Positions 8,901 through 19,310 of a DNA stretch of 64,000 nt are shown one piece after another (position 1 is the first letter of the stretch; each line of letters opens with the position of its first letter). This stretch comes from Acidobacteriota bacterium (GTDB taxonomy: Bacteria > Acidobacteriota > Terriglobia > Terriglobales > Acidobacteriaceae). The position numbers were made by a program, and so were the translations under genes. The DNA lies in contig JABCZC010000001.1 in the NCBI GenBank assembly GCA_013289875.1, positions 54,108 to 118,107 of the forward strand, in the 5' to 3' direction. The notes below the pieces were generated by a model. That model was not told where the DNA came from and did not search any database. It worked only from the letters and a program-made list of their open reading frames with translations.

Positions 8901-9866
8901 ATGCTGAAAGTCGGCGTGCCCTGGTGGATCGATCCCGTCTGGTTCAACCTCTTCCCAGCCGGAATTGAGATCGCGCGCATCGAGGCCAAGCCTGAGGAGA
9001 CCATCGAGGTCGAGTTCTGGATCGTGCCAGCCTATCCAAAAGAGGCGGCCCAGATGGCTCCTCACCTGAGCGGCGTGCGCGTGGCGCAGTCGCTGCTGGC
9101 AGGCGTGGACTGGCTTCAGCCTCTGATACCACCGCATGTGACTCTGTGCGATGCACAAGGCGTGCACAACATTCCCACGGCGGAGTGGGCGGTATCGGCG
9201 ATTCTTGCGGCGCTCAAGTATTTTCCCTTTTACGTCGACTTGCAGCGGGCGAGCGATTGGCGAGGACGCAAGGAAGTGGACGAGCGGTACCGCGCCTTGC
9301 AACGCATCGAGCAGAGACCTATTCCGCCGGTCCTTCAAGAGGAACTCTTCGGCAAGCGGGTAATGATCGTCGGCTATGGAGCGATCGGGCGGGCGATCGA
9401 GGAGCGGCTGGTCCCATTCGGAGTGAAGATTGTTCGCGTCGCGCGCGCCGCCCGCGACGGCGTGAAGGGCGTCGATAGGCTGCTTGGTCTGCTGCCCGAT
9501 GCCGATGTGGTGGTATTGATTGTTCCACTCACGCCGGAGACGACAGGCATGATTGGCGAGCGGGAACTGGCGCGGATGAAGCAGGGCGCGCTGCTCGTGA
9601 ATGCGGCTCGCGGCCCTGTCGTAAATACCGACGCGCTGCTGGCGGCCCTGGAAGCGGGCCGGATTCGAGCGGTAGTGGACGTGACCGATCCGGAGCCTCT
9701 GCCAAAAGAGCACCCAATGTGGAACGCTCCCAATTTGTTCATTACTCCGCACGTAGCAGCTTCGAGCCCGATGTTTCTGCCGCGGGCGATGCAGTTTGCA
9801 GCAGAGCAGGTGGCGCGTTACGTGAAGGGCGAGCCGCTGAAGAACGTAGTTGAGGGGCGATACTAA
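8901..9866 (+). CDS. D-isomer-specific 2-hydroxyacid dehydrogenase
   Basis: A 321-residue NAD(P)-dependent dehydrogenase of the phosphoglycerate/formate dehydrogenase superfamily. The Rossmann motif is VMIVGYGAIGRAIEERL; the catalytic Arg lies in VNAARGPVVNT, the Glu in VTDPEPLP and the His in FITPHVAASSP. The ATG at 8901 is preceded by GGAGGGA at 8884-8890, so it is preferred over an upstream TTG at 8877. The 3' end overlaps the convergent membrane protein gene by four bases. The substrate is not evident. Confidence 0.88.
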   Translation: MLKVGVPWWIDPVWFNLFPAGIEIARIEAKPEETIEVEFWIVPAYPKEAAQMAPHLSGVRVAQSLLAGVDWLQPLIPPHVTLCDAQGVHNIPTAEWAVSAILAALKYFPFYVDLQRASDWRGRKEVDERYRALQRIEQRPIPPVLQEELFGKRVMIVGYGAIGRAIEERLVPFGVKIVRVARAARDGVKGVDRLLGLLPDADVVVLIVPLTPETTGMIGERELARMKQGALLVNAARGPVVNTDALLAALEAGRIRAVVDVTDPEPLPKEHPMWNAPNLFITPHVAASSPMFLPRAMQFAAEQVARYVKGEPLKNVVEGRY

Positions 9867-12088
9867 GGGACAATACTGGGAGTGGAGACGTCAGGAGTGC
9901 TCTCTGCGGAGGCTTCGATGACGGCCTGAGCAGGTTCCTCGATCGCGCTCGCAGGCAACGCCGCGGGCGTTTCGGGTGCAGCGGGCTTCGGATCGGCAGG
10001 ATAAAAGAAGCGCTTCGGGGACTTTAACACCATACCTAGAACGTCCTTTAGAATCGACAGACGCTCCTGGCGGCCTACATCGTAGGCGCGTAGCGCTACG
10101 AGGGAGGCGATGGCAAAGCTGACTCCCAGGTTCAGCAAAAACATGATCGCGATGCCGCCCAGCGCAGCGTAGAGCCAGAGATGGCGGAACGCATCCAGCC
10201 CAAACGAGGTGGCGGCGAAAGTGAACATGCCGGTGTTCAAGGTGACGTGGCGGACGTCGAGCGGGAGGCCGAAGAAGCGCGCGATCTCGGGAAAGAAGCC
10301 CATGAGATAGCCGAGGGAGATGCTGGTGCTCCAGGCGGCGACGTTGTGATCGAACCAGTCGGCCACGCGCTGCATTCTCTGCGCACCGATGGTGTTGCCG
10401 AGCGGGTGCTGCGCAATGGCAGCGGGAATGCGGTTGTAGACCGCGAAGTTTTCGCACCATCCGCCAATGAGTGCGGCCAGCCAGAGCAGGACTCCGGTGA
10501 GAGCCGCAAAAATCGCTGTACCAGAGGCAATGGGATTCAGCGATCGGTAGACGTGCTGCGCCTGATCGGACGTCAGATAGGGCGTGCCGAATTCCCGAAG
10601 CCAGATCAGGTTGAAGACGACGGCGCCAGCACTTACAGCCAGAACATTGCCGAATGCGGCAGCGAGCTGGGTGCGGCTGATGGAGGCGGCGAAGTCGGCG
10701 ATCTTATCGCGACGGGAAGAGCCCCGGTTGTGACGGATAATATCGGCAAGCGTGGCGGCGGTCATGGACGGCTGCTTGGTGGCGAGCGCCAGGCCGAAGA
10801 TCTGAAGAAGCAGGAAGCTGATGGCGTAGTTCGTCCCCACCAGAACGCCTTCGACGAACGGGGCCCAGTGGCCCTTGACAATGTGCAGCTTAAGGGCGGC
10901 GGTGAAGACGGTAAGGATTCCCCCGCCGACGGCAGCCAGCCACATCTGCCAGTATTCCCTGCGGCCATGAGCAATATAGTGTTCGCCGCTGTGGCCGGTG
11001 CGTTCGACGGTTTTACGCGCCAGCAGGTTCAGGTTCTGGCGCACGAGAGCCGAGATGCGTGTGTCTTCCAGCAGGCCGCACACGAGCGTATCGAGCAACT
11101 GGCGAGCGGCCACGGAAGGCTTGTCGGTCGAGTCAACCAGGGTCGCGGCGAGCAGTTCCATGCGATTGAGGGCGGCGTCCATGGTGCTGAGATCGAAGAC
11201 CAGGGCAGTGCTCACGCCCTCGTCTTCCATGTGCAGCCTGACCAGCGCGAGCTCTCCGCGGCAGGCGTAGATCGATTCCATCCAGTGGTCGAAGCGATCG
11301 CTCGCAGGCTCCGAAGTCTGGGGACGGACAAAGTTTTCCGTGGCAAACACAATGCGGTAGAACGGAGACTCCTCGACCTGCTCGACCGCGCTGCGCTGCC
11401 GGACTGCGGCGCTGGTACCGCACCCGGCGACTCGCGCCGCCAGCAGGCAAAGCGCCTGGTGGAGGCCGTCGCGCACCTGCGGGAAGGCTGCCATGCCACG
11501 CAAATCCCAAAGAATCGCAGCCAACCTTGCGAACAGCTCGCCATCGATGTCGACAAATCGCTTGGCGGCGCGCGGCGAGGCGAAGGTAGCCGCAAAAAGG
11601 CGAGCCGTGTCCGTGTCTTCGCGGGCCGAGGGTAGCAGGCGCTGGAAGATGCGGCGACTGGTCTCCGCAAGCAGTGCTTTCTGGGCGGGAAGGCCCGATT
11701 CTGCAAAGAAGGAGACGGAGTCGAGCTGGGCAACCATCGACTGCCACGATTTCTGAAAGCGGGAGCGGAGCTCGGCGTCCTGTTCGAGAATCTCGACCCA
11801 GGCGTCCAGGCCAGCGGTGAAAGCGTGGTCGTTGGAGCGGTTCCAGATGGCGGAGAAAAGATCGGTAATGCTCTCGGTCTGCACCGGGAGGGTATCCGCG
11901 CCGCAGAATACTTGCGTCAGCTCGATCAACTCCGCGGTGGCGCTCGAAGTGGCGCGAGGCTCTCCCTCGCCGGGCTCTCCGACGGGGGGCTCTCCCTCGC
12001 CGGGCAAGCGCTTGACTTCATTTCGGACTGGGACGGGCACAGCCATTCGTTCACGAGCAACTTTACTGTACCGCAGATTTAAGGCCAC
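9863..12088 (-). CDS. PF10136-type membrane protein (so-called site-specific recombinase Gcr)
   Basis: A 741-residue protein. The N-terminal ~370 residues are soluble and helical; the central part has several hydrophobic helices and the family-like stretch LLLQIFGLALATKQPSMTAA, followed by more membrane segments to about residue 690 and a Pro/Ala/Glu tail. This resembles the family annotated as site-specific recombinase, but I see no recombinase catalytic motif and the membrane topology argues against that name. The start is uncertain: GTG at 12088 or ATG at 12046. Near the N-terminus GEGEP is encoded twice by an 18-bp direct repeat (11958-11975 and 11988-12005). Confidence 0.7.
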   Translation of the reverse strand: MALNLRYSKVARERMAVPVPVRNEVKRLPGEGEPPVGEPGEGEPRATSSATAELIELTQVFCGADTLPVQTESITDLFSAIWNRSNDHAFTAGLDAWVEILEQDAELRSRFQKSWQSMVAQLDSVSFFAESGLPAQKALLAETSRRIFQRLLPSAREDTDTARLFAATFASPRAAKRFVDIDGELFARLAAILWDLRGMAAFPQVRDGLHQALCLLAARVAGCGTSAAVRQRSAVEQVEESPFYRIVFATENFVRPQTSEPASDRFDHWMESIYACRGELALVRLHMEDEGVSTALVFDLSTMDAALNRMELLAATLVDSTDKPSVAARQLLDTLVCGLLEDTRISALVRQNLNLLARKTVERTGHSGEHYIAHGRREYWQMWLAAVGGGILTVFTAALKLHIVKGHWAPFVEGVLVGTNYAISFLLLQIFGLALATKQPSMTAATLADIIRHNRGSSRRDKIADFAASISRTQLAAAFGNVLAVSAGAVVFNLIWLREFGTPYLTSDQAQHVYRSLNPIASGTAIFAALTGVLLWLAALIGGWCENFAVYNRIPAAIAQHPLGNTIGAQRMQRVADWFDHNVAAWSTSISLGYLMGFFPEIARFFGLPLDVRHVTLNTGMFTFAATSFGLDAFRHLWLYAALGGIAIMFLLNLGVSFAIASLVALRAYDVGRQERLSILKDVLGMVLKSPKRFFYPADPKPAAPETPAALPASAIEEPAQAVIEASAESTPDVSTPSIVP
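11958..12005. repeat. in-frame 18-bp direct repeat
   Basis: GGCTCTCCCTCGCCGGGC occurs at 11958-11975 and again at 11988-12005, 30 bases apart, so it adds whole codons (two PGEGEP units) to the N-terminal region of the minus-strand gene. It looks like a local duplication that could vary in copy number. Confidence 0.75.
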
Positions 12089-12257
12089 AGAATCAAAGAT
12101 GTTGAACTGCCTGCACTGACCGCTCGTAGAGCCGGCATCTCCAACTCAAATGCGGTTGGTTGCGGCCGCAGAAATGAACGAAGTCAGAGAAGACCGGTGT
12201 TAAACTTGGGATTCTGGCCGCTTTACCCCCCAAAATCTCACGCCTTAGAGAATTCCC

Positions 12258-13310
12258 TTGCCTGATCCACCGAAAAAGAAGTCTCCAGTAACCTATGCCG
12301 ACGCGGGCGTCGATATCTCAAGCGGCGACCGTACCAAGCAGCGCATCAAGTATCTTGCCCAGCGAACGTTCACCAAAAATGTCCTGAGCGAAATAGGCGG
12401 CTTCGGCGGCCTCTTCAAGCTTGATACCGTTAAGTACAAGCAGCCGGTGCTGGTTTCGAGCGCGGACGGCGTGGGCACCAAGCTGAAAGTCGCCTTCGCG
12501 CTGGGCATGCACCACACCATCGGCGCCGACCTGGTGAACCATTGCGTAAACGACATCGCCGTGCAGGGGGCGACGCCGCTTTTCTTTCTCGACTACCTGG
12601 CGACGGGCGCGCTCGAGGGCGAGGTGGCGGAGAAGATCGTGACCGGCCTCGCCGATGCCTGCCGCGCCAACGGCTGCGCGCTGATCGGCGGCGAAACGGC
12701 GCAGATGCCCGGCTTTTACGCCGACGGGGAGTACGACCTGGCCGGTTTCATCGTAGGCGTGGTCGACCGGGAGAAGATGATTACCGGCGCCAAGATCAAG
12801 GCCGGCGACGTGCTGATCGGCCTTCCCTCGACCGGCCTCCACACAAATGGATACTCACTGGCGCGCAAGCTGTTTTTCGAAACAGCGAAATACAAGCCGG
12901 AGTTGTATGTGAATGCGCTCAAGGAAAAGGCCGGCGCCGCGCTGATGAAGACTCATCGCAGTTATCTGCACGCGATCCAGAAACTGACCGCAGCCGAGCT
13001 GACAGTCGGCATGGCGCACATCACCGGTGGAGGCATCACCGAAAATCTGCCGCGGATTCTGCCCAAGGGTCTCTCGGCATCGATTGACCTGGCCTCGTGG
13101 CCGGTGCTGCCCATCTTCGAGCACCTTCGCGAGCTGGGCAACGTCGAGCAGGATGAGATGATGCGCACCTTCAACATGGGAATCGGGCTGATCGCAGTAG
13201 TTCCGGCAGACAAGTTCAACCGCGTGAAGAACCTGCTGGAGCGGGCGAGCGAGAAGTTCCACGTGATCGGCAAGATCGTCAAGGGCGACCGCAAGGTGAT
13301 CTACGGCTGA
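12258..13310 (+). CDS. purM: phosphoribosylformylglycinamidine cyclo-ligase
   Basis: AIR synthetase, the fifth step of purine synthesis, closing the imidazole ring with ATP. The 350-residue protein shows VTYADAGVDISSGD, SSADGVGTKLKVAF, DLVNHCVNDIAVQGA, the GGETAQMPG loop and THITGGGITENLPR-like HITGGGITENLPRIL. The start is TTG at 12258; no in-frame ATG exists near the conserved N-terminus, and the preceding AGAG is a weak ribosome site. The stop overlaps purN by one base. Confidence 0.94.
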   Translation: MPDPPKKKSPVTYADAGVDISSGDRTKQRIKYLAQRTFTKNVLSEIGGFGGLFKLDTVKYKQPVLVSSADGVGTKLKVAFALGMHHTIGADLVNHCVNDIAVQGATPLFFLDYLATGALEGEVAEKIVTGLADACRANGCALIGGETAQMPGFYADGEYDLAGFIVGVVDREKMITGAKIKAGDVLIGLPSTGLHTNGYSLARKLFFETAKYKPELYVNALKEKAGAALMKTHRSYLHAIQKLTAAELTVGMAHITGGGITENLPRILPKGLSASIDLASWPVLPIFEHLRELGNVEQDEMMRTFNMGIGLIAVVPADKFNRVKNLLERASEKFHVIGKIVKGDRKVIYG

Positions 13311-13924
13311 TGTCCGCGCTTGCATCACGCCTCGGCATTCTCCTCTCCGGACGCGGCTCGAACTTCCTCGCTATTGCCGAAAATATCGCGCAGGGAAAGC
13401 TCGCCGCCTGCGAGATCGCGGTTGTCATCTCGAATAAAGCCGACGCTCCTGGCCTGGAATCGGCGCGCGCACGAGGCCTCAAAGCCGTCGCCATCGAGGC
13501 GCGCGGGCGCAAGCGGGCCGAACACGACGCGGAGATCATCGCCCGCCTGCGGGAGCACAAGGTCGATCTGGTCTGCCTGGCTGGATACATGCGGCTGCTG
13601 TCAACGGAATTCGTCCAGACCTTTCCCGAGCGCATCCTGAACATCCATCCTTCGCTGCTTCCGGCTTTTCCCGGTCTCGACGCCCAGGAGCAGGCCTTCG
13701 CCTACGGCGTGCAGGTGGCCGGATGCACCGTCCACTTCGTCGATGAACAGCTCGACCACGGCGTGATCGTGCTCCAGAAGACCGTTCCGGTACTCGAAGG
13801 CGACGACGCACATGCCTTGTCCGCGCGCATTCTCGAGCAGGAGCACATCGCCTACAGCGAAGCGATTGCGCGGGTGCTGTCGGGGGAATATCGCATGGTA
13901 GGGCGGCGGTACGTCAAGCCTTGA
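13310..13924 (+). CDS. purN: phosphoribosylglycinamide formyltransferase
   Basis: Transfers the formyl group of 10-formyltetrahydrofolate to GAR in purine synthesis. The 204-residue protein has GILLSGRGSNFLAI, LAGYMRLLS, the catalytic NIHPSLLPAFPG (Asn, His) and the Asp in EQLDHGVIVLQ. It is coupled to purM through a TGATG overlap, forming a purMN unit; purA lies separately at 43 kb. Confidence 0.95.
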   Translation: MSALASRLGILLSGRGSNFLAIAENIAQGKLAACEIAVVISNKADAPGLESARARGLKAVAIEARGRKRAEHDAEIIARLREHKVDLVCLAGYMRLLSTEFVQTFPERILNIHPSLLPAFPGLDAQEQAFAYGVQVAGCTVHFVDEQLDHGVIVLQKTVPVLEGDDAHALSARILEQEHIAYSEAIARVLSGEYRMVGRRYVKP

Positions 13925-13989
13925 CGCCCGCCTGAAATCCTCTGTATCCGTTACATTTCTAGAGCTGGCACTTTGTGAGCGAGGATTCG

Positions 13990-15963
13990 ATGCGGAGAAC
14001 AATAGCTGGGCAGCGAACTGGAATATGCATATTGGCGGCGCTTTGTGCGCTGGGAGCGATGCCGGCTTTGTGGGCGCAGGGGCCCAGGCCACAGGATCCG
14101 GCGCTGATTGCGCGGCGGGAGGCGACCGAGAAAGAACTCGAGTCGGTTGCGATCATCGAGCGCAAGGTGATGGTGCCGATGCGGGATGGTAAGCGGATGC
14201 AGGCCGACATCTACCGCCCGAAGGACGAATCGAAGAAGTATCCCATCATCTTTTCTCGGACGCCTTACAACTTCAACTACTGGGACGTAGCGCTGGGCGC
14301 TCCGCGGGACATGACGACTGCGCTGGAGGCGGTGAAGCGCGGCTACGCCTATGTGGAGATGAACGAGCGCGGGCGGTATTTTTCCGAAGGCGACTACGAG
14401 ATTCTGGGTGCCCCTCTGACTGATGCCGAAGACGCTCTGGATTGGCTGGGCAATCTGCCGTGGTCAGCGGACAAGGTAGGGCTGATCGGTTGCTCGTCGA
14501 CCGCGGAGTGGCAGCTTGCGGTTGCAGCGCGCGGCGACAAAGCGCTGGCCACCTTCATTCCCGAGAGCTTCGGGGCAGGCGTGGGTCGCGTGGCTCCTTA
14601 CTACGAGCAGGGAAACTGGTTTCGCGGCGGCGCCGTGCAAATGCTGTTTGGTTCCTGGCTGTACGACTACGGATTCCAGAACGATCCCAAGGCGATGTTC
14701 CCAAAGGATGCGACGCAGCAAGAACTGGTGCAGGAAGCGAAGTCCTTCGATCTCGACCCGCATCCGCCGACAGCGGACTGGTCGAAGGCTTTCTGGCATC
14801 TGCCAGAGAAAGACATGCTGGCGGCAGTGGGCGCGGGACCGGGGATTTATGCCAGCGTGACCAAGGGATCGACGGGCGGCAACATGATCGCGCGCACCCC
14901 GAACGATCCAGCCTGGTACAAGGGTGGCCTGTGGAATGACAGCATGCGCATCAATATTCCCGGCCTGTGGATGATGACCTGGTACGACATAAGCGTCGGG
15001 CCGAATCTGGCCGCGTACAACTATGTGCGCAAAACCGCCAGCCCCGAGATTGCCAACCAGCAGTATGCGGTGATTGCGCCCGTGCTCCACTGCAGCTATA
15101 AGCGGGCGTCGGAGCACACGATTGTCGGCGAGCGCGACATGGGCGACGCGCGCCTGGATTACGATGCCCTGACCTACGGCTGGTTCGACTACTTCCTGAA
15201 AGGCGAGCAGAACGGGATCCTGGAGAAGACACCGAAGGTCCGCTACTACACCATGGGCAGCAACAAATGGCAGAGTTCGGAGACGTGGCCTCCGGCGGGC
15301 GCAAAGCCGGTTACATATTATCTTTCGAGCGGCGGCAGGGCGAACACGCTTTACGGCGACGGAGCGCTGATCGAAGCCAAACCGCCCAGGGATTCGCCGG
15401 ATAAATTCGTCTACGATCCGATGAATCCTGTGCCGACTTACGGCGGCGGCTTCTGCTGCATGGGAGCGGGAATGAAGCCTGGCGCGCTTGACCAGCGGGG
15501 CATGGAGGCGCGCGGCGACATTCTGGTCTACAGCACGGAACCGCTCAAGGAAGGCATGGAAGTCAGCGGCCCGATCGACGTGACGCTCTATGTCTCGAGC
15601 GACGCGAAGGACACGGACTTCACGGTGAAGCTGATCGACGTGCTGCCCGATGGTACGGCCTACAACCTGGACGAAAACATCCAGCGGGTCCGGTATCGCG
15701 AGGGCTACGACAAGCCTCCGGTATGGATGGAGAAGGGCAAAGTGTACAAAGTCACGCTGCAACCGATGCAGACGAGCAACTACTTCGCGGCGGGACACAG
15801 GCTACGGATTGAAGTCAGCAGCAGCGACTTTCCGCGCTTCGACCGCAACCTGAACACAGGTGGCAACAACTACGACGAGACAACAGGCGTGGTCGCGCAC
15901 AACGAGGTGCATCATTCGGCAGAATATCCATCCAGTGTGACGCTAAGCGTGGTAAGCAAATAA
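13990..15963 (+). CDS. secreted CocE/NonD family hydrolase
   Basis: An alpha/beta hydrolase of the CocE/glutaryl-acylase and X-Pro dipeptidyl-peptidase-like family, 657 residues from the ATG at 13990. It has a signal peptide ([20 protein letters not shown]), then [26 protein letters not shown] and the [11 protein letters not shown] oxyanion region. The likely nucleophile is Ser in [12 protein letters not shown], the acid Asp in MMTWYDIS and the His in PVLHCSYK. The C-terminal ~230 residues are the jelly-roll X-Pro peptidase domain. GTG at 13975 is an alternative start, but GAGG at 13981-13984 suits the ATG. The substrate may be an ester, amide or peptide. Confidence 0.85.
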   Translation: MRRTIAGQRTGICILAALCALGAMPALWAQGPRPQDPALIARREATEKELESVAIIERKVMVPMRDGKRMQADIYRPKDESKKYPIIFSRTPYNFNYWDVALGAPRDMTTALEAVKRGYAYVEMNERGRYFSEGDYEILGAPLTDAEDALDWLGNLPWSADKVGLIGCSSTAEWQLAVAARGDKALATFIPESFGAGVGRVAPYYEQGNWFRGGAVQMLFGSWLYDYGFQNDPKAMFPKDATQQELVQEAKSFDLDPHPPTADWSKAFWHLPEKDMLAAVGAGPGIYASVTKGSTGGNMIARTPNDPAWYKGGLWNDSMRINIPGLWMMTWYDISVGPNLAAYNYVRKTASPEIANQQYAVIAPVLHCSYKRASEHTIVGERDMGDARLDYDALTYGWFDYFLKGEQNGILEKTPKVRYYTMGSNKWQSSETWPPAGAKPVTYYLSSGGRANTLYGDGALIEAKPPRDSPDKFVYDPMNPVPTYGGGFCCMGAGMKPGALDQRGMEARGDILVYSTEPLKEGMEVSGPIDVTLYVSSDAKDTDFTVKLIDVLPDGTAYNLDENIQRVRYREGYDKPPVWMEKGKVYKVTLQPMQTSNYFAAGHRLRIEVSSSDFPRFDRNLNTGGNNYDETTGVVAHNEVHHSAEYPSSVTLSVVSK

Positions 15964-16131
15964 GGGCCGCACGGGTTCATGGCGTCGCGCGCTCATGAGC
16001 CTGTTACGAGACTCGCTGACCGCATCCCGGAAGGCACGGATCACTTCCGGGAGGTCGACTTATCATTACCAATCAGACAAACCTGGAGCTATGGGAAGCA
16101 TCTTGTACTCGAATGTGCCCTGGACAGAGGT

Positions 16132-18873
16132 TTAGGCCTCGCGCAAAGCAATAATGGGGTCGACCTGCATAGCGCGGCGAGCGGGGATGTAGCAAGCCGC
16201 AAGCGCCACAATGACGAGAACAATAGTGAGGCTGATAAAGGTGAGAGGATCGCTGGGCGACACGCCGTAGAGCAATCCCGCCATGAGGTGAGAGACGATG
16301 AGCGCAGCGACCACACCCAGTCCGGCGCCAGCGGCGGCCAGACCCAGTCCCCGGTGCAGAACCATCTTGAGAATATCGCCTCTGTGAGCTCCCAGCGCGA
16401 GGCGAATGGCGATCTCACCTCTCTGTTCATTCACAACATAGGAAATCGTTCCGTAGATTCCAAGCCCGGCGAGCAGCAAGGCCGTGGCTGCAAACAACGC
16501 CACCATTTCCATCGAGAATCGCCTGACTGAAAGCGAGTCGGAGAGGACGTCATCCAAAGTCTCTGCATGGAAGACGGGAAGTCCCGGGTCGATGGACTGG
16601 ACCTGCTCCCGCACTTGTGCGGGGATGGCGCTGGGATTGAGTTGTCCACGAAGAAAGATCGTCACCGTTTTGAAGGGGCGCTGGTACACGCTGCGATATA
16701 TCTGCGGGGCGACCGCGTCGGCCAAGGACTCCGTTCGGGCATCGGCAATCACACCGACGATCATGGTCCATCCTTCTTTGGCAGCCCGCTCGGTGCTCCC
16801 ATCATTCGAGGACCATCCGGACAGTCCCAGGTGTACGCGCCGGCCCACCGGGTCCTGGCCCGGCCAGTAGGTGCGAGCCGCAGCCTGATTGATGACCGCG
16901 ACCTGCGGGGTGTCCTCTAGGTCGTGGTCGCTGAAAAGGCGTCCGCGCAAAAGTGGCATGCCTAACAGGTGAAAGTATTCGGGCGAAACGATGGAGCCAC
17001 CGATCAACGGAGCTTCATTGGCCTTCATCTGGAAGCCTTCGCGGATGAGGATCAGCGGCTCGAGCTCGCCGTGGTCGTGACCCAGCGGAAGAGCGCTCAC
17101 GTCGCCCACGGCGGCTTCTTCAACGCCCGGCAGGGTTCGGCTGCGGCGAAGAATCTCGCGCAGCAGAACCGATTCTTGAGCGGCGGTCCGATAGGGATCC
17201 ATGGTGGGGTCGTTGGGCCCGGGCAGCCAGCTATGAATTGCCATCACGCGGTCAGGATTGAAACCGGTGGGCACTTTGAAGAGGTCCCAGAAGCTGCGCA
17301 GCAGAAGGCTTGCAGCAATCATCAGCACCAGGGAGAGCGCCAGTTCACTCACGACCAGAATCTGGCGGGCGCGCGAGCGTTCCGCAGAACCTCTCGTGCC
17401 GCGTCCTTCCTGCCGAAGCGTACCGGTCAGATCGAGACGGCTCATGTGCCAGGCTGGAGCAAGCCCGAAGATGGTTCCGGCTGCGGCGGAGAGGGCCACA
17501 GCAAACACCAGCACACCCCAGCCCACTGCGATGTCGTTGAGGTGCGGGAGGCTCTCCGGAACAAGCCGCAGCAGGAAATGCTGGGTGCAGAAGAGAACGC
17601 CAAAACCTGCGATTCCGCCAAGCAGGAAGAGCAGCAGAATCTCGGTCAGCAGCTGGCGGATGAGGCGCGTTGTTTGCGCTCCCAGAGCCTGGCGAACCGC
17701 GATCTCGCGGCCTCGCCCGCTGGCCCTCGCGAGCAGAAGATTGGCGACGTTGACGCAACTGATCAGCAGAACCAATCCGACCGCGGCGAACAGCAGAATC
17801 AGAGACTGACGAATGTTGCCGGTTACGATTTCGCTAAGCGGAATCAGGTGAACAATCCATCCGGCCTGTGGCGGATACTCCGCTGGGTATAGTTTTTTCA
17901 GCGACGCAACCAGCACATCGAGACGACCCTGCGCGGCCGCGATCGAAACACCCGGCTTCAAACGCGCGAGGGCCGCTCGATGTAGGCGTAAACCGCGCTG
18001 CGGCGGCCGAAATGGCAGGCCGGAATAGCCGGCTCCCAACCACAGCTCCGTATTCTGCTCGTCGCTGGTTGAGCCTTGATCGCGAAAACCACGCGGCATA
18101 ACACCCACAACGTGATACTCGTCGTTGTCCAGGATCAAAGCTTTGCCGAGAATGTGAGGGTCGGCTCCGAATTCCTTTCTCCAGAGGCCGTCGCTGAGCA
18201 CGACTTCCAGATTGAAGCCGGGAGTGGCATCGTGCGGATCGAATGTGCGACCCAGCTGCGCGTCTACACCGAGGAGCGCAAAATAATTTGGCGTAACTCC
18301 CTTGAAGTTAAGACGCAGGGGCTGTGCACTGCCGGTGAGGGTCACGTTCGCGCCGTTACCGGCAAGCGCCACGGACTGGAATATCCCGGAGCTCTGCAGA
18401 TCACGCAGCTCCGGGATGGACACACCGGCATCCTGCGCGCCAGCGCCGGAAAGATCGTCCTGGATGCGAATCAGCTCGGTGGGGTTTGGGTATGGCAAAG
18501 GGTGCAGCAGCGTGGCGTCGATCACGCTATAGATCGCGGTGGTAGCTCCTACACCCAGCGCCATGGTGGCGATCGCGATGAAAGAGAATCCGGGAGATCT
18601 CAAAAGCATGCGAACCGCGTAACGCAGATCCTGCAATAGAGTCTCGATGAATGGCAGGCTTACTTCAGAGTGGTACTCCTCGCGGATTGTCCCGACCGCG
18701 CCAAACTTCAGTATCGCCTCGCGGCGCGCTTCGGACGGCGTCATACCGGCGCGCAGATTCTCCGCCGTCTGCAGCGCGAGATGCTCTTCCATCTCTTCCC
18801 GCAGCCGTTGGTCGTCGCGTCGCCTCGTGGCGAGATTTTTCAGACGCATCAGGAATCGCCTCAGAAATCTCAT
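16132..18873 (-). CDS. ADOP-type ABC transporter permease
   Basis: A 913-residue permease of the acidobacterial duplicated orphan permease type. The N-terminal ~60 residues are cytoplasmic and charged (RRRDDQRLREEMEEHLALQ), followed by two FtsX/MacB-like units, each with a periplasmic MacB-core-like domain and membrane helices (around residues 60-480 and 480-913). The C-terminus IPARRAMQVDPIIALREA is typical of MacB permeases. No ATPase gene is adjacent, hence 'orphan'. The start ATG 18873 overlaps the PadR stop (ATGA); longer in-frame sequence upstream lies inside padR. Its expression is presumably controlled by that PadR protein. Confidence 0.9.
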   Translation of the reverse strand: MRFLRRFLMRLKNLATRRRDDQRLREEMEEHLALQTAENLRAGMTPSEARREAILKFGAVGTIREEYHSEVSLPFIETLLQDLRYAVRMLLRSPGFSFIAIATMALGVGATTAIYSVIDATLLHPLPYPNPTELIRIQDDLSGAGAQDAGVSIPELRDLQSSGIFQSVALAGNGANVTLTGSAQPLRLNFKGVTPNYFALLGVDAQLGRTFDPHDATPGFNLEVVLSDGLWRKEFGADPHILGKALILDNDEYHVVGVMPRGFRDQGSTSDEQNTELWLGAGYSGLPFRPPQRGLRLHRAALARLKPGVSIAAAQGRLDVLVASLKKLYPAEYPPQAGWIVHLIPLSEIVTGNIRQSLILLFAAVGLVLLISCVNVANLLLARASGRGREIAVRQALGAQTTRLIRQLLTEILLLFLLGGIAGFGVLFCTQHFLLRLVPESLPHLNDIAVGWGVLVFAVALSAAAGTIFGLAPAWHMSRLDLTGTLRQEGRGTRGSAERSRARQILVVSELALSLVLMIAASLLLRSFWDLFKVPTGFNPDRVMAIHSWLPGPNDPTMDPYRTAAQESVLLREILRRSRTLPGVEEAAVGDVSALPLGHDHGELEPLILIREGFQMKANEAPLIGGSIVSPEYFHLLGMPLLRGRLFSDHDLEDTPQVAVINQAAARTYWPGQDPVGRRVHLGLSGWSSNDGSTERAAKEGWTMIVGVIADARTESLADAVAPQIYRSVYQRPFKTVTIFLRGQLNPSAIPAQVREQVQSIDPGLPVFHAETLDDVLSDSLSVRRFSMEMVALFAATALLLAGLGIYGTISYVVNEQRGEIAIRLALGAHRGDILKMVLHRGLGLAAAGAGLGVVAALIVSHLMAGLLYGVSPSDPLTFISLTIVLVIVALAACYIPARRAMQVDPIIALREA

Positions 18874-19217
18874 GACAAGTCCCCCGCTTTCACTTCGAAG
18901 AAACGCGAGATGATGGCGGCCGTTTGCTCCCAGTCGCGGGTCTCCGCCTGGAGCTGCTTGCGGCCGGACCCGGTAAGCCGATAGAAGCGCGCGCGGCGGT
19001 TGTTTTCCGATACGCCCCACTCGGAGGCAATCGAGCCTTCATGCTCTAGCTTGAGGAGCAGGGGATACAAGGTGCCTTGGTTGACAGCCAGAAGGTCGCC
19101 GCTGATCTGCTCGATGCGGCGCGCGATGCCATAGCCGTGGAGGGGCCCGAGCAGATCAAGGGTTTTGAGGACCATCAGGGCCAGGGTTCCCTGCAGGACG
19201 TCGGGTTTTTCGGGCAT
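18870..19217 (-). CDS. PadR family transcriptional regulator
   Basis: A 115-residue winged-helix regulator. LQGTLALMVLKTLDLLGPLHGYGIARRIEQIS is the N-terminal wHTH entry, and VNQGTLYPLLLKLEHEG is the recognition-helix motif. The ATG at 19217 has AGGTG upstream; the upstream in-frame extension is not PadR-like. It overlaps the ADOP permease gene by four bases, a pairing common in Acidobacteriota, and likely represses that operon. Confidence 0.92.
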   Translation of the reverse strand: MPEKPDVLQGTLALMVLKTLDLLGPLHGYGIARRIEQISGDLLAVNQGTLYPLLLKLEHEGSIASEWGVSENNRRARFYRLTGSGRKQLQAETRDWEQTAAIISRFFEVKAGDLS

Positions 19218-19310
19218 TAGGGACGCACCTTTTGGTTTCCAACAGGAATATACCACAACGCCGAAAACCATCTTGTGCAGAAACCGTTCGACGGCTACAT
19301 TGACCGCATA

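Noticed and set aside
10181..11635. 484-residue plus-strand ORF
   Set aside because: It runs entirely opposite the membrane-protein gene at 9863-12088, has shadow-type composition and no recognisable motif.
14464..15798. 444-residue minus-strand ORF
   Set aside because: Antisense shadow of the CocE-type hydrolase, whose active-site motifs are clear on the plus strand.
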